In this document: in pieces, positions 1 through 12,281 of the stretch | Layout of the letters: every line of letters starts with the position of its first letter | Position numbering within the stretch: position 1 is the stretch's first letter | DNA from: Candidatus Pelagibacter sp. | Lineage (GTDB): Bacteria > Pseudomonadota > Alphaproteobacteria > Pelagibacterales > Pelagibacteraceae | Direction: 5' to 3' | NCBI GenBank assembly: GCA_002692055.1 | Contig: NZJW01000019.1 | Coordinates: 6,433 to 64,957 of the forward strand | DNA: 58,525 bases | The notes under the pieces: generated by a model | The model's database searches: none | Told to the model about the DNA's origin: nothing | The model's input: the letters and a program-made list of their open reading frames with translations, nothing else | Program-made: the position numbers and the translations under genes

Positions 1-56
1 AAGCCGTAATTACCAAGGAATTGATAGAAATTATTTCTGGTGCGGAGTCACTATAA
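1..56 (+). CDS. atpG: ATP synthase F1 gamma subunit, C-terminal fragment (5' truncated by window)
   Basis: Frame 3 reads ...AVITKELIEIISGAESL* ending at TAA 54-56, directly upstream of atpD; matches the gamma subunit C-terminus. Confidence 0.85.
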   Translation, partial: AVITKELIEIISGAESL

Positions 57-1487
<1,431 letters not shown>

Positions 1488-1489
1488 AA

Positions 1490-1873
1490 ATGCAAGTTGA
1501 TATTGTAACACCAGAGAAGATCTTGTTTTCAGAGAGCGGTGTGCAAATCGTAACCATTCCAGGCATAGAAGGTCAAATGGGTTTATTGGATAATCATATT
1601 CCTATAGTAACTTTTTTGAAACCAGGGGTTATAAATATTGAAAATGAAAACAAAAACTATTATTTTACAACGGGTGGTGTTGCAGACTTTAAAAATAATT
1701 CACTATCTATTCTATGCCAAGAAATCTTTAATATAAAAGAACTGACAGATCAAAATATTAATCGACTCAAGAATAGTGCAAATAAAAAAATTGAAGATAT
1801 AAATAGTTCAGATCACGAAATATTCATTTCTCATTCTATAATTGAAGAACTCAATTTATTGAAGTTTAGATAG
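1490..1873 (+). CDS. atpC: ATP synthase F1 epsilon subunit
   Basis: MQVDIVTPEKILFSESGVQIVTIPGIEGQMGLLDNHIPIVTFLKPG; follows atpD. Confidence 0.95.
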   Translation: MQVDIVTPEKILFSESGVQIVTIPGIEGQMGLLDNHIPIVTFLKPGVINIENENKNYYFTTGGVADFKNNSLSILCQEIFNIKELTDQNINRLKNSANKKIEDINSSDHEIFISHSIIEELNLLKFR

Positions 1874-2333
1874 AATTTCGAAATTCATTAATTACAGATA
1901 AATATAATTTTTTTTTAAATGGCACAATTATGTTTGGAAGCTCATCAATATCAACCCATTTCCACTCAATAAATTCAGGGTTCCCCTGATTAAGATTAAC
2001 TTCGCTTTGTGGTCCAAGAAACTTTATAAGAAACCAAATCTGTCTTTGGCCCTTATATCTACCTTTCCATATTTTTCCTACTAATTGATCAGGAAGATCG
2101 TAAACAAACTCTTTTTTGGATTGACAAATTATTCTTATAGATCGGATACCAGTTTCTTCATAAAGTTCGCGTTTTGCAGCTGATACGTGATCTTCGTCAT
2201 TATCAATACCACCCTGCGGCATTTGCCATGCTTTTTGGTTATCAATTCTTTTACCGACAAAAATTTTTTTTTGATCATTAAATACCATCATCCCTACACC
2301 ATTACGATAGGGCAGATCTTTAAAATTAATCAT
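1866..2333 (-). CDS. rppH: RNA pyrophosphohydrolase (Nudix)
   Basis: YRNGVGMMVFN...WQMPQGGID..., Nudix box AAKRELYEETGI. Confidence 0.93.
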   Translation of the reverse strand: MINFKDLPYRNGVGMMVFNDQKKIFVGKRIDNQKAWQMPQGGIDNDEDHVSAAKRELYEETGIRSIRIICQSKKEFVYDLPDQLVGKIWKGRYKGQRQIWFLIKFLGPQSEVNLNQGNPEFIEWKWVDIDELPNIIVPFKKKLYLSVINEFRNSI

Positions 2334-3469
2334 GACTTTTTTAATAATTTTATAGCGTAATTTAACTGATTATCAGTTTTCGTATTGATTTTAAAATTAT
2401 CTTTATTTCTTTTTACAGTTATATCAGGTTCAACACCTTTTTCATGAATAGAAATTCCCGATGGTAAATAATATTTTGCAGTTGTTAAACGTAAGCCACC
2501 TTTATTTTTAAGAGGAATAATAGATTGAACAGATCCTTTTCCAAAAGTTTTTTCACCTAATAGAATGGCTCTTTTGTGATCTTTAAGCGCACCGGATACT
2601 ATTTCTGATGCGGAGGCCGAACCTTGATTAATTAAAATTATTAGTGGCTTGTTGTTTATGCTATCACCTTTTTTTGCGTTAAAAATTTTTATATCATTTT
2701 TATCCCTTCCTTTTGTTGATACTATTTCACCACCATCTAAAAATGTTTCTGTGATTTTAATTGCTTGGGAAAGTAAGCCACCAGGGTTATTCCTTAAATC
2801 AAGAATATATCCAGTAATATTTTTATTTGATATTGTGTTTATTTTCTTAATTAATTGACTGTGACTTTGCTGATTGAATGCTCGCAATCTGATATATCCG
2901 ATATTATTTTTTACTTCTGCTGAGACCTCTCTAATTTTAATAATAGCCCTTTTTATTTTAAACCTTATTTCCTCATCTACTTCAGGGCGTCTTATAGTAA
3001 TATCTATGCTTGTACCAACTTTGCCACGCATTAATTTCACAGCATCAAGCAAACTCATTCCTTTTACCTGTTTATTATTAATTTTCACAATATAATCACC
3101 TGCTTGTACACCTGCCCTATCTGCCGGTGTTCCTTCTATAGGAGTTATAATTTTAACTAATCCAGCTTCCATTGTAATCTCAATTCCAAGGCCTCCAAAT
3201 TCACCTTTTGTATCTCTATTCATATTTTTAAAAGCTTCTGGACTCATATAAGAAGAATATGGGTCAAGTGATTGCAACATTCCATTTATTGCCGAATCTA
3301 TAACTTTGTCTTGTTCTATTTCATCAACATATTCCTTTGAAAGTGTATTTAATACATCGCTAAATAAATCTAATTTTTGATATAATTTGTCACTAGGGTT
3401 TGATTGTACAGATGTAGCCAGATTGATGGTAAAAAATATTATTAGTAAAATTCTTAAAATATAATTCAT
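2330..3469 (-). CDS. ctpA: C-terminal processing peptidase, S41 family with PDZ domain
   Basis: PDZ plus GSASASEIVSGALKDH and GEKTFGKGSVQ motifs. Confidence 0.95.
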   Translation of the reverse strand: MNYILRILLIIFFTINLATSVQSNPSDKLYQKLDLFSDVLNTLSKEYVDEIEQDKVIDSAINGMLQSLDPYSSYMSPEAFKNMNRDTKGEFGGLGIEITMEAGLVKIITPIEGTPADRAGVQAGDYIVKINNKQVKGMSLLDAVKLMRGKVGTSIDITIRRPEVDEEIRFKIKRAIIKIREVSAEVKNNIGYIRLRAFNQQSHSQLIKKINTISNKNITGYILDLRNNPGGLLSQAIKITETFLDGGEIVSTKGRDKNDIKIFNAKKGDSINNKPLIILINQGSASASEIVSGALKDHKRAILLGEKTFGKGSVQSIIPLKNKGGLRLTTAKYYLPSGISIHEKGVEPDITVKRNKDNFKINTKTDNQLNYAIKLLKKS

Positions 3470-3903
3470 TAGTATTTATGATACGGGTGATTAGATAATA
3501 TAGTAGCACATCTGTAAATTTGTTCACACAAAATAACTCTAGCCAAAGAGTGTGAAAATGTCATTTTGCTTAAAGATATTTTATCAAATTTAGTAATATT
3601 TTTAGCAAAACCCTCAGGTTTACCTAAAAAAAAATTAACTAATTCAATTCTATCATTATTTAGAAATTTAATTTTTTTTGTCAGATCTAATGTACTTAAA
3701 TTTGATCCTTTTTCATCTAATATAAAGTTTTTAATATTTGTATTACCTTTGATTTTATAATTTGTAAAATTAGAAATTTTTTTTATCTCGATTTTTAAAA
3801 TACCACTTTTTTTTAGTGTGGAAATTCTTTTTAGATATACGTTGCATATCTCATTTTCTATACTTTTATTTAACCTACCCTCACATAGAATATTTATTTT
3901 CAT
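3469..3903 (-). CDS. rlmH: 23S rRNA pseudouridine(1915)-N3 methyltransferase RlmH
   Basis: RlmH C-terminus (FSHSLARVILCEQIYRCATILSNHPYHKY); start trimmed from the ORF track to MKINILCEGR at 3903. Confidence 0.92.
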   Translation of the reverse strand: MKINILCEGRLNKSIENEICNVYLKRISTLKKSGILKIEIKKISNFTNYKIKGNTNIKNFILDEKGSNLSTLDLTKKIKFLNNDRIELVNFFLGKPEGFAKNITKFDKISLSKMTFSHSLARVILCEQIYRCATILSNHPYHKY

Positions 3904-4247
3904 TAAATTGTAATTTGTTGTTTTGGTAAAATATCTTCCCACATTTTTTCAAGATTATATAATGACCTTTTTTCTGGATGAAAAACATGTATCACTACTT
4001 CTATAGCATCAATTAATTTCCAATCATCACTATCCTGTCCTTCGATACGACAATTATCATATCCAAAAGCCTTTAATTTTTGTGCAGTATTTTCTGAAAT
4101 AGACTGAATGTGTCTTGATGATGTTCCACTTACAATGATCATATAGTCTGCAATAGAACTTTTATCTTTAAGATTTATTATTACGATATTTTGAGCTTTA
4201 TTATCGTCTAAAATTTTTTGAACTTTATTTATAATTGTATTTTTCAA
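3903..4247 (-). CDS. rsfS: ribosomal silencing factor RsfS
   Basis: DYMIIVSGTSSRHIQSISE...GQDSDDWKLIDAIEVVIHVFHPEKRSLYNLEKMW. Confidence 0.95.
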   Translation of the reverse strand: MKNTIINKVQKILDDNKAQNIVIINLKDKSSIADYMIIVSGTSSRHIQSISENTAQKLKAFGYDNCRIEGQDSDDWKLIDAIEVVIHVFHPEKRSLYNLEKMWEDILPKQQITI

Positions 4248-4256
4248 ATTTTTAAT

Positions 4257-4832
4257 TTATTTATTTTTATATATTCTATTTTTAATACTTGATGAAGATA
4301 TTTTTTTACCTTTATCGTTTATAAAAATCCATGTTTTTCCAGGCAAAATTCTGAGGTCATTTAATTTTTTCTTTAGAAATTTATTGTAATTCTTAAAAAA
4401 AACTGAATTTACTAATTCTTTATAATAACCAGGCCTATTAATCACTACAAGAGTACTATATTCTATAATTTTAGCAAACTTCTTCCATTTATGAAAATAT
4501 TTTAAATTATCTAAACCAATAAGAAAATAAATTTCTGAATTTTTATAATTATTTTTAACTGATTCAACAAGTTTATAAGAATACTTTTTATCGTAATCAT
4601 TAATTTGAATTTTTTTATAATTTTTACAAATTTTTTTTGATAAGGTCACTCTTTCTTTGTAAGAATGAAAATAGTTTTTTTTAAATAACGGATTTCTTAT
4701 TGATACATTCCATATAAGTTTATCTAATTTAAGTTTATTAATAAATAATTTTGCTATATAAGTATGCCCTTTATGTGGAGGGTCAAATGAGCCACTAAAT
4801 ACTCCAACTTTAAATTTATTATTCTTCTTCAA
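4257..4832 (-). CDS. nadD: nicotinate-nucleotide adenylyltransferase
   Basis: GVFSGSFDPPHKGHTYIA nucleotidyltransferase motif; ISSSSIKNRI C-terminus. Confidence 0.93.
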   Translation of the reverse strand: MKKNNKFKVGVFSGSFDPPHKGHTYIAKLFINKLKLDKLIWNVSIRNPLFKKNYFHSYKERVTLSKKICKNYKKIQINDYDKKYSYKLVESVKNNYKNSEIYFLIGLDNLKYFHKWKKFAKIIEYSTLVVINRPGYYKELVNSVFFKNYNKFLKKKLNDLRILPGKTWIFINDKGKKISSSSIKNRIYKNK

Positions 4833-6088
4833 CTACGAATTTGACCTTTTCCGTTAACAATATATTTATATGTAACAAGTTGTTCTAGACCAACTGGCCC
4901 TCTAGGGTGCATCTTATTTGTTGATATACCAACTTCTGATCCAAGACCGAATTCATACCCATCTGCAAATTGGGTTGAAGCATTAGTCATCACTATTGAA
5001 CTGTCAATATTTCTTTCAAATGTTTTAATATTTTTTTTGTTTTTTGAAATTATACATTCAGTATGATTAGTTCCATATTTTTTGATATGCTTTATTGCTT
5101 CATTAATATTATCAACTATTTTTACCGATATTTTAGACTCCAAATATTCCTTAGACCAGTCACTTTCTTTTGCTAATATAGATTTTTTAAATATTTTTTT
5201 TATTTTTTTATCTCCAATTATTATACATCCACTACCATTTAATTTTTTTAAAATTTTATAAATATCATTCACTTTAACAGATTTATGAATCAATAAAGTT
5301 TCAGCAGCACCACATATACTTGTTCTTCGTAACTTAGAATTAAAAATTATTTTTTCAGCTGTCTTGTAGTCATACTGGTAATCTAGATATACATGACATA
5401 ATCCTTCCAAGTGACCAATTGTTGGAACATTTGAGAGTTCAAGTACTTTTTTAACTAGCCCCTTACCTCCTCGAGGTATAATAATATCAAGGTAGTTAGA
5501 CATTTTAGATAACATTAAATCAACAATTTTTCTGTCGGTATTATTTACCAATTGTATACAATCTTGATTGACGTTATTTATTTTTAAACTTGATCTAAAT
5601 AAATTAGATATGACAATATTTGACTGCAGTGCCTCTTTGCCTCCGCGAAGTATCGCAGAATTTCCAGACTTAAAACTTAATATTGCTACATCAGAGGTAA
5701 CATTTGGTCTTGCTTCATAAATAACACCTAATACACCTATTGGCATAGTAACACGATTGATAATTAAATTATTCGGCCTTCTCCATTTCGCAATAACCTT
5801 GTGAGTTGGGTCTTTAAATGAAATGACTTCATCAATTGAGTCAAGTATAGATTTAATTCTATCTTTATTTAGTAAACTACGATCAATTAAATTATCTTTT
5901 AGCTTATTTTTTTTACTATTATTTATATCGATTTTATTTGAATCAAGTATTTTTTTTGAATTTTTCTTTATTTTTAAATAAAAAGATTTTAAGACTGAAT
6001 TTTTCTTTTTTTCAGATAGAACAGAAAGATCTTGAGCTGCTTTCTTAGCCTTAGTACCTAATTTACGAATATAATTTAGTTTGTTCAT
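4829..6088 (-). CDS. proA: gamma-glutamyl phosphate reductase
   Basis: MPIGVLGVIYEARPNVTSDVA; MTNASTQFADGYEFGLGSEVGIST; adjacent to proB. Confidence 0.97.
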   Translation of the reverse strand: MNKLNYIRKLGTKAKKAAQDLSVLSEKKKNSVLKSFYLKIKKNSKKILDSNKIDINNSKKNKLKDNLIDRSLLNKDRIKSILDSIDEVISFKDPTHKVIAKWRRPNNLIINRVTMPIGVLGVIYEARPNVTSDVAILSFKSGNSAILRGGKEALQSNIVISNLFRSSLKINNVNQDCIQLVNNTDRKIVDLMLSKMSNYLDIIIPRGGKGLVKKVLELSNVPTIGHLEGLCHVYLDYQYDYKTAEKIIFNSKLRRTSICGAAETLLIHKSVKVNDIYKILKKLNGSGCIIIGDKKIKKIFKKSILAKESDWSKEYLESKISVKIVDNINEAIKHIKKYGTNHTECIISKNKKNIKTFERNIDSSIVMTNASTQFADGYEFGLGSEVGISTNKMHPRGPVGLEQLVTYKYIVNGKGQIRS

Positions 6089-7187
6089 TTATTGAATACC
6101 ATATTATCAATATGTATTACTTCGCCTCTTGATATATATCCTAACTTATCTTTAATATTACTACTCTTTATACCTTTGATCTTGAAAATTTCATCACTTG
6201 AATATGATACAACGCCTGTACCTATTTTATTATTTAATTTATCTAAAATTGATACAGTTTCTCCTCTATTAAATTTTCCTTTAACATCATAAATTCCAAC
6301 CGGTAGTAAGCTTTTACCTTTGATTATCGCCTCATTGGCCCCGTCATCTATAATAATCGATCCTTTATTATTAAGACTGCTTAGTATCCATTTTTTTTTC
6401 GCATTATATTCATTAGTATTTGGAATAAATATCGTACAAAATTTATCTTTTTCTAATTTGCTTATAGGGTTATTTACTGAACCTTTGGTTAAAATCATTC
6501 TACAACCTGCGTCCATACATATTTTTGCTGCATCAATTTTAGTAATCATTCCACCAGAACCATAATCTGTAACACTTTTAGTAGCACTTTTTATGATTTG
6601 GGTAGTTATTTTTTTAACTTTTTTAATATGCTCTGCATTTTTAAATTTCTTTGGATCTTTAGTATAAAGCCCATCTATATCTGATAACATTATTAAAGTG
6701 TCAGCAGATAATATTTGAGCAACGCGTGCAGCCAAACGATCGTTATCACCATAACGTATCTCATTAGTAGCAGTAGTATCGTTCTCATTTACGATAGGTA
6801 TTCCTTTAAGTTTGAAAATATTTTCTATAGTGTCTTTAGCATTCAATGCCCTACGTCTATTTTCAGTATCTTCTAAGGTTAGCAGAATTTGACCAATTTT
6901 TATCCTTTTCCTCGCGAGAGCTTTTTTAAAAAGATTAATTAGTTCAATTTGCCCAATTGATGATACTGCTTGATATTCCTTTAATTTTAAATTTTTCCTA
7001 CTAATTTTAAGATATTTGCAACCTAAAGCAATTGCACCACTTGTCACTATTGTAATATCAATTTTTCTTTTTGATAGATTGAAAATATCCTTTGAAAGAT
7101 TACTGACCCAGTTATTATTAATTTTATTGTTTTTTATTAATAGTGATGATCCAATTTTAATAACTATTCTTTTAGATTTTAAAAACA

Positions 7188-7188
<1 letters not shown>
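6085..7188 (-). CDS. proB: glutamate 5-kinase with PUA domain
   Basis: RIVIKIGSSLL; NENDTTATNEIRYGDNDRLAARVA; C-terminal PUA. Confidence 0.97.
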
Positions 7189-8165
<977 letters not shown>

Positions 8166-8203
8166 TTATATTAAATTAAATTAAGAATTAGGTCTTAATA
8201 TGA

Positions 8204-8458
8204 TTAATGAGGAACTACGGATATGAAGGTTTTGCCAAATTTTTTTTTTTGAAACTTTACCTTACCTTCTATTTTAGAGAATATTGTATGATCTCTCCCC
8301 ATACCAACGTTTTGACCAGGGTGCATCTTGGTACCTCTTTGTCGATAAATAATATTTCCAGGTATTACTTTCTGACCACCATATTTTTTCACACCTAATC
8401 TGCGACCTTCACTATCTCTTCCATTCTTTGATGATCCACCCGCTTTTTTTGTTGCCAT
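8204..8458 (-). CDS. rpmA: 50S ribosomal protein L27
   Basis: [29 protein letters not shown]...[13 protein letters not shown]. Confidence 0.98.
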   Translation of the reverse strand: MATKKAGGSSKNGRDSEGRRLGVKKYGGQKVIPGNIIYRQRGTKMHPGQNVGMGRDHTIFSKIEGKVKFQKKKFGKTFISVVPH

Positions 8459-8472
8459 AAATAATTATACCA

Positions 8473-8862
8473 CTATGTACTTTTTTTTGTAGCAGTTTTA
8501 AGCTTTTTGTTTGCTACTTTATCAATTTCTGACAAAAGCTTACCACCTTTGCCGAAAATTTTTGTAATTTGAACAACGCTCATTTTTTGTCTATGCCCAT
8601 TTTTCCTTCGAGAATTATGTCTTCTTCTTTTTTTAAAAATTAAAACAGTTTTATTTTTGGTTTGTTTTATAATTTTAGCCTCAACCTTTGCGCCATTAAT
8701 TAAAGGTGATCCTAACTCCATATTTTTATCATTATTTATCAAAAGAACCTGATCAAACTCTATAGATTTGCCTTCCTCACTAGGTAATTTTTCTATTCTT
8801 AATTTATCGTTGGCACTAACTTTATATTGTTTACCGCCTGTGTTGATTACTGCAAATGTCAT
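8473..8862 (-). CDS. rplU: 50S ribosomal protein L21
   Basis: MTFAVINTGGKQYKVSANDKLRIEKL; KRRRHNSRRKNGHRQ. Confidence 0.97.
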   Translation of the reverse strand: MTFAVINTGGKQYKVSANDKLRIEKLPSEEGKSIEFDQVLLINNDKNMELGSPLINGAKVEAKIIKQTKNKTVLIFKKRRRHNSRRKNGHRQKMSVVQITKIFGKGGKLLSEIDKVANKKLKTATKKST

Positions 8863-8923
8863 AAATTTAATTGGGCAATATAGCTAGCGATCTAATTATG
8901 TCAAGAAAGACAAAGGATTTAAA

Positions 8924-9694
8924 TTAAAAATTATCCTTCAATTCCCTAAGCTTTTTGAATACTTTAATAGGTGGTTGTCCTTCAAGTTCAAGTTTACGAG
9001 CAATTGATTCATTATTGCATCTAAAAAAAATGTTACTTTTCTTTTCGTCTAAAATAGTTGTTGGAATGGTTGGAAGATTATTACCTCTTAATTTCTGCAC
9101 TTCATTTGCTCTTTTTTTTAAATCATAATTATTTTCATCATATTTTAAGCAAAATTTTAAATTACTTTCGGTGTATTCGTGACCACAATAAATTTTAGTT
9201 TCATCAGGTAAAGACCTAATTTTCATGACAGAATTATACATCTCATCTGTATTGCCTTCAAATATTCTTCCACACCCTAAAGAAAAAACAACATCACCAA
9301 CAAATGCCAATTTATTTTTTTTAAAATAATAAAAAATATGTCCATTTGTATGGCCAGGAGAAAAATTTAATTGTATTTCCTCGTTTTCAAAATTAAATAT
9401 TTCGTTATTATTTATCTTTATATCTATCCCTGGAATTCTCACTGCATCTTTACTAAATCCCACAATTTTACAATTTAATTTATTTTTCAGCTCTATATTT
9501 CCACCCACATGATCTTCATGATGATGAGTAATCAGTATATAATTTAGCTCTAAGCTTAATTTATTAATTTCATTCATAACCGGTGTTGCTTCTGCAGGAT
9601 CTATAACAATAGCTTTTTTTGAATTAGGATTAAAAATAATATATGAATAGTTATTAGATAAACATTTTACAATTTTAACTATTAAATGACTCAT
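8924..9694 (-). CDS. gloB: hydroxyacylglutathione hydrolase (glyoxalase II)
   Basis: THHHEDHVGG metallo-beta-lactamase motif; SPGHTNGHIFYY; CGHEYTESNLKF. Confidence 0.93.
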   Translation of the reverse strand: MSHLIVKIVKCLSNNYSYIIFNPNSKKAIVIDPAEATPVMNEINKLSLELNYILITHHHEDHVGGNIELKNKLNCKIVGFSKDAVRIPGIDIKINNNEIFNFENEEIQLNFSPGHTNGHIFYYFKKNKLAFVGDVVFSLGCGRIFEGNTDEMYNSVMKIRSLPDETKIYCGHEYTESNLKFCLKYDENNYDLKKRANEVQKLRGNNLPTIPTTILDEKKSNIFFRCNNESIARKLELEGQPPIKVFKKLRELKDNF

Positions 9695-9695
9695 A

Positions 9696-10409
9696 ATGTA
9701 TTTCGACTTTTTAAATTATCAAAAATTTTATGATAGCACCATTGGTAATTCACTGTCTAGTCATATTGAGTCTAAATTAAAAAAATCCTGTTGTTTATAT
9801 GAGAAGCAAAATATAGGATGTTTTGGATTTTGTTTTCCATATTTAAACTTTTTAAAAAATTATAATTCTCCAATATCTTATTGCTATCCAAAAAAGATGG
9901 GCATTTCAGAAAAACCTTTTCATAAATTTTATAAGATATTAATTGATGAGGATAACATTCCTTTTCAAGACTCTCATTTTGATCATATTTTTTCAATTCA
10001 CTATCTTGAAAATGTCGATAATACAAAAATCTGTCTCAGAGAATTATGGAGAGTGCTATCTCCAGAGGGTCAACTTTATTTAATTATACCCAATAAAAAA
10101 TCATCTTGGCACCTATCCGATAAAAGTCCATTTTCTTCTGGTATTGGTTTTTCAAAAAATCAGATAAGCTCAATGTTAGATGACAGTTTTTTTGAAATAC
10201 AATTTATAGATCGTTTAGTTTATTTTCCTAATACAAACCTAAGAATTATTAGAAAAAATAAAGATTTAATCGATAAATTTGGATCGATTTTTTTCAAATT
10301 TTTTAACGGCGTATATTTATGCGTTATTAAAAAAAAGATTCATGCAAGTATTACAAGTCGATTGGCAATTAAAAAAAATTTGATTAAAAGTATTATAAAA
10401 AATACTTAG
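9696..10409 (+). CDS. SAM-dependent methyltransferase family protein, divergent from gloB
   Basis: Methyltransf_11-like segment DSHFDHIFSIHYLENVDNTKICLRELWRVLSPEGQLYLIIPNK. Confidence 0.75.
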   Translation: MYFDFLNYQKFYDSTIGNSLSSHIESKLKKSCCLYEKQNIGCFGFCFPYLNFLKNYNSPISYCYPKKMGISEKPFHKFYKILIDEDNIPFQDSHFDHIFSIHYLENVDNTKICLRELWRVLSPEGQLYLIIPNKKSSWHLSDKSPFSSGIGFSKNQISSMLDDSFFEIQFIDRLVYFPNTNLRIIRKNKDLIDKFGSIFFKFFNGVYLCVIKKKIHASITSRLAIKKNLIKSIIKNT

Positions 10410-10410
10410 A

Positions 10411-11007
10411 TTATTTACTAACAACAAATACACCGAGTTCAGAAATTAAATTTTTAACTTCCATATTATTTGACGTGATATCACTGATTTTATTTGATGA
10501 AATTGATATAGATTTATTGACTTTGATGTTATCTAATGAACAAAGGTTATAAAAATCTTTAATCGAACTCATATGTAAATTTGGTGTATCATACCATGAG
10601 TGTGGTAACGTTTTCGTTATCGGCATTGTTCCTGTTATAAATAGATTTAAGCGTACTTTCCAGTAACCAAAGTTAGGAATCGTTATAATTGCTTTTTTGG
10701 CTATACGTAACAACTCATTAAGTACTTTCCTGGGTTCATAAAATTGCTGAATTGCCTGGTTAAGAATAGCTATATCGAAAGATCTATCGGGATAGTTAAT
10801 CAAATCTTTTTCAGCATCACCCTCAACAACAGCCAAACCCTTCCCTAAACATTCTTGAACATTTTTTTGGTTTATTTCAAGACCTCTTCCATCTATTCTT
10901 TTATTCTTTTTTAAGTAAAGAAGTAAATTTCCATCGCCGCACCCAACATCGAGTACTTTAGAATTTATTTCTATTAATCCAGCTAAGACATCATCTTGAA
11001 TTTTCAT
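10411..11007 (-). CDS. metW: methionine biosynthesis protein MetW
   Basis: SKVLDVGCGDGNLLLYLKK; overlaps metX 3' end; PHSWYDTPNLHMSS typical of MetW. Confidence 0.93.
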   Translation of the reverse strand: MKIQDDVLAGLIEINSKVLDVGCGDGNLLLYLKKNKRIDGRGLEINQKNVQECLGKGLAVVEGDAEKDLINYPDRSFDIAILNQAIQQFYEPRKVLNELLRIAKKAIITIPNFGYWKVRLNLFITGTMPITKTLPHSWYDTPNLHMSSIKDFYNLCSLDNIKVNKSISISSNKISDITSNNMEVKNLISELGVFVVSK

Positions 11008-12130
11008 TTTTAAAATCCTCGTATGTTGAGTCTAAAAAACCTTTAAGGGTTTGAAAAAATTCAGGTTCTTCTACTAGAAATGAGTCATGGCCATTATTAG
11101 TTATTATATTAACGAAACTTACTTTTGCACCAATTGAGTTAAGTGCAATTACTATTTTTTTACTTTCCTCTGTCGGGTATAACCAATCAGTTGAAAATGA
11201 AATAATACAAAATTTAACTTTAGTATCTTTAAAAGCCTTAGATAAATTTCCATTGTTTAATTTATACAAATCAAAATAATCCATTGCTCTCGTAATATAT
11301 AAATATGAGTTAGCGTCAAACCTATCAACAAAAGCATAACCTTGATATTTTAAATAACTTTCAACTTGAAAATCAGCGTCAAAAGAAAATTTTAAACCTT
11401 CACCTTCCTGCAATTTTCTACCAAATTTATTTTCTAGACCTTGTTCAGATAGATAACTTATGTGACCTGCCATCCTTGCTACAGCAAGTCCGTTTCTTGG
11501 GACTTTTCCGCTTAAAAAATAATTTCCAGAATCCCAATTGGGATCGGCCATAATTGCTTGTCTTGCAAGTTCATTAAATGCGATATTTTGCGCTGAGTGA
11601 CTTGCAGCACAAGCCACCGGAACTGATGAATATGTACGATTAGGAAACAATGAACAGAATTGCAATGCTTGCATTCCACCCATAGACCCTCCGAGAACAC
11701 ACAACGTTTTATCAATTCCTAAATAGTCTAGTAAATGAATTTGTGCGCTGACCATATCTTTTATTGTAATAACTGGAAAATTTAAACCGTAAGGTTTATT
11801 AGTTTTTGGATCAATTTCTTTTGGTCCAGAGCTACCCATGCATCCACCGAGAACATTAGCACAAATCACAAAGTATTTATTTGTATCAATTGATAAACTT
11901 GGGCCCACCACATAATTCCACCATCCTTCTCTACCAGTAACTTTATTTGTCCCGGTTACAAATTGATCACCAGACAAGGCGTGAAAAACTAAAATGGCAT
12001 TAGATTTAGATTCGTCTAACCTTCCAAATGTTTCGTATGCTATGTCAAATTTTTCTAAAGTTTCACCGCAATCAAGTTTTAAGGGTTTATTGATGATAAT
12101 TTTATTAATTTTGCTGTAATCAATATTCAT
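10991..12130 (-). CDS. metX: homoserine O-acetyltransferase/succinyltransferase
   Basis: NAILVFHALSGDQFVTG; VLGGSMGGMQALQF nucleophile elbow; NGHDSFLVE. Confidence 0.96.
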   Translation of the reverse strand: MNIDYSKINKIIINKPLKLDCGETLEKFDIAYETFGRLDESKSNAILVFHALSGDQFVTGTNKVTGREGWWNYVVGPSLSIDTNKYFVICANVLGGCMGSSGPKEIDPKTNKPYGLNFPVITIKDMVSAQIHLLDYLGIDKTLCVLGGSMGGMQALQFCSLFPNRTYSSVPVACAASHSAQNIAFNELARQAIMADPNWDSGNYFLSGKVPRNGLAVARMAGHISYLSEQGLENKFGRKLQEGEGLKFSFDADFQVESYLKYQGYAFVDRFDANSYLYITRAMDYFDLYKLNNGNLSKAFKDTKVKFCIISFSTDWLYPTEESKKIVIALNSIGAKVSFVNIITNNGHDSFLVEEPEFFQTLKGFLDSTYEDFKNENSR

Positions 12131-12153
12131 ATTTTAAAATCGCAATGCGATTT

Positions 12154-12196
12154 CCTTTTTAGCTGTTATCGCCCGCAATTCGGTAAATCGGCGGTG
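12154..12196 (-). ncRNA. SAM-II riboswitch aptamer in the metX leader
   Basis: Minus strand reads CACCGCCGATTTACCGAATTGCGGGCGATAACAGCTAAAAAGG, a close visual match to the SAM-II metX aptamer recalled from memory (CGCGCUGAUUUAACCGUAUUGCAAGCGCGUGAUAAAUGUAGCUAAAAAGGG). Confidence 0.87.
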
Positions 12197-12200
12197 ATGT

Positions 12201-12229
12201 TTTGTACTAAAAGGGCATTTCTTTGTCAA
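12201..12229 (-). promoter_or_regulatory. probable sigma70-type promoter of metX
   Basis: Minus strand TTGACA - 17 nt - TACAAA; predicted start lies at the 5' edge of the SAM-II aptamer. Confidence 0.6.
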
Positions 12230-12281
12230 ATAATGAACTTTTTTTGATTGTATTAAAAAAGTATTGTAAGAACTTCAAAAA

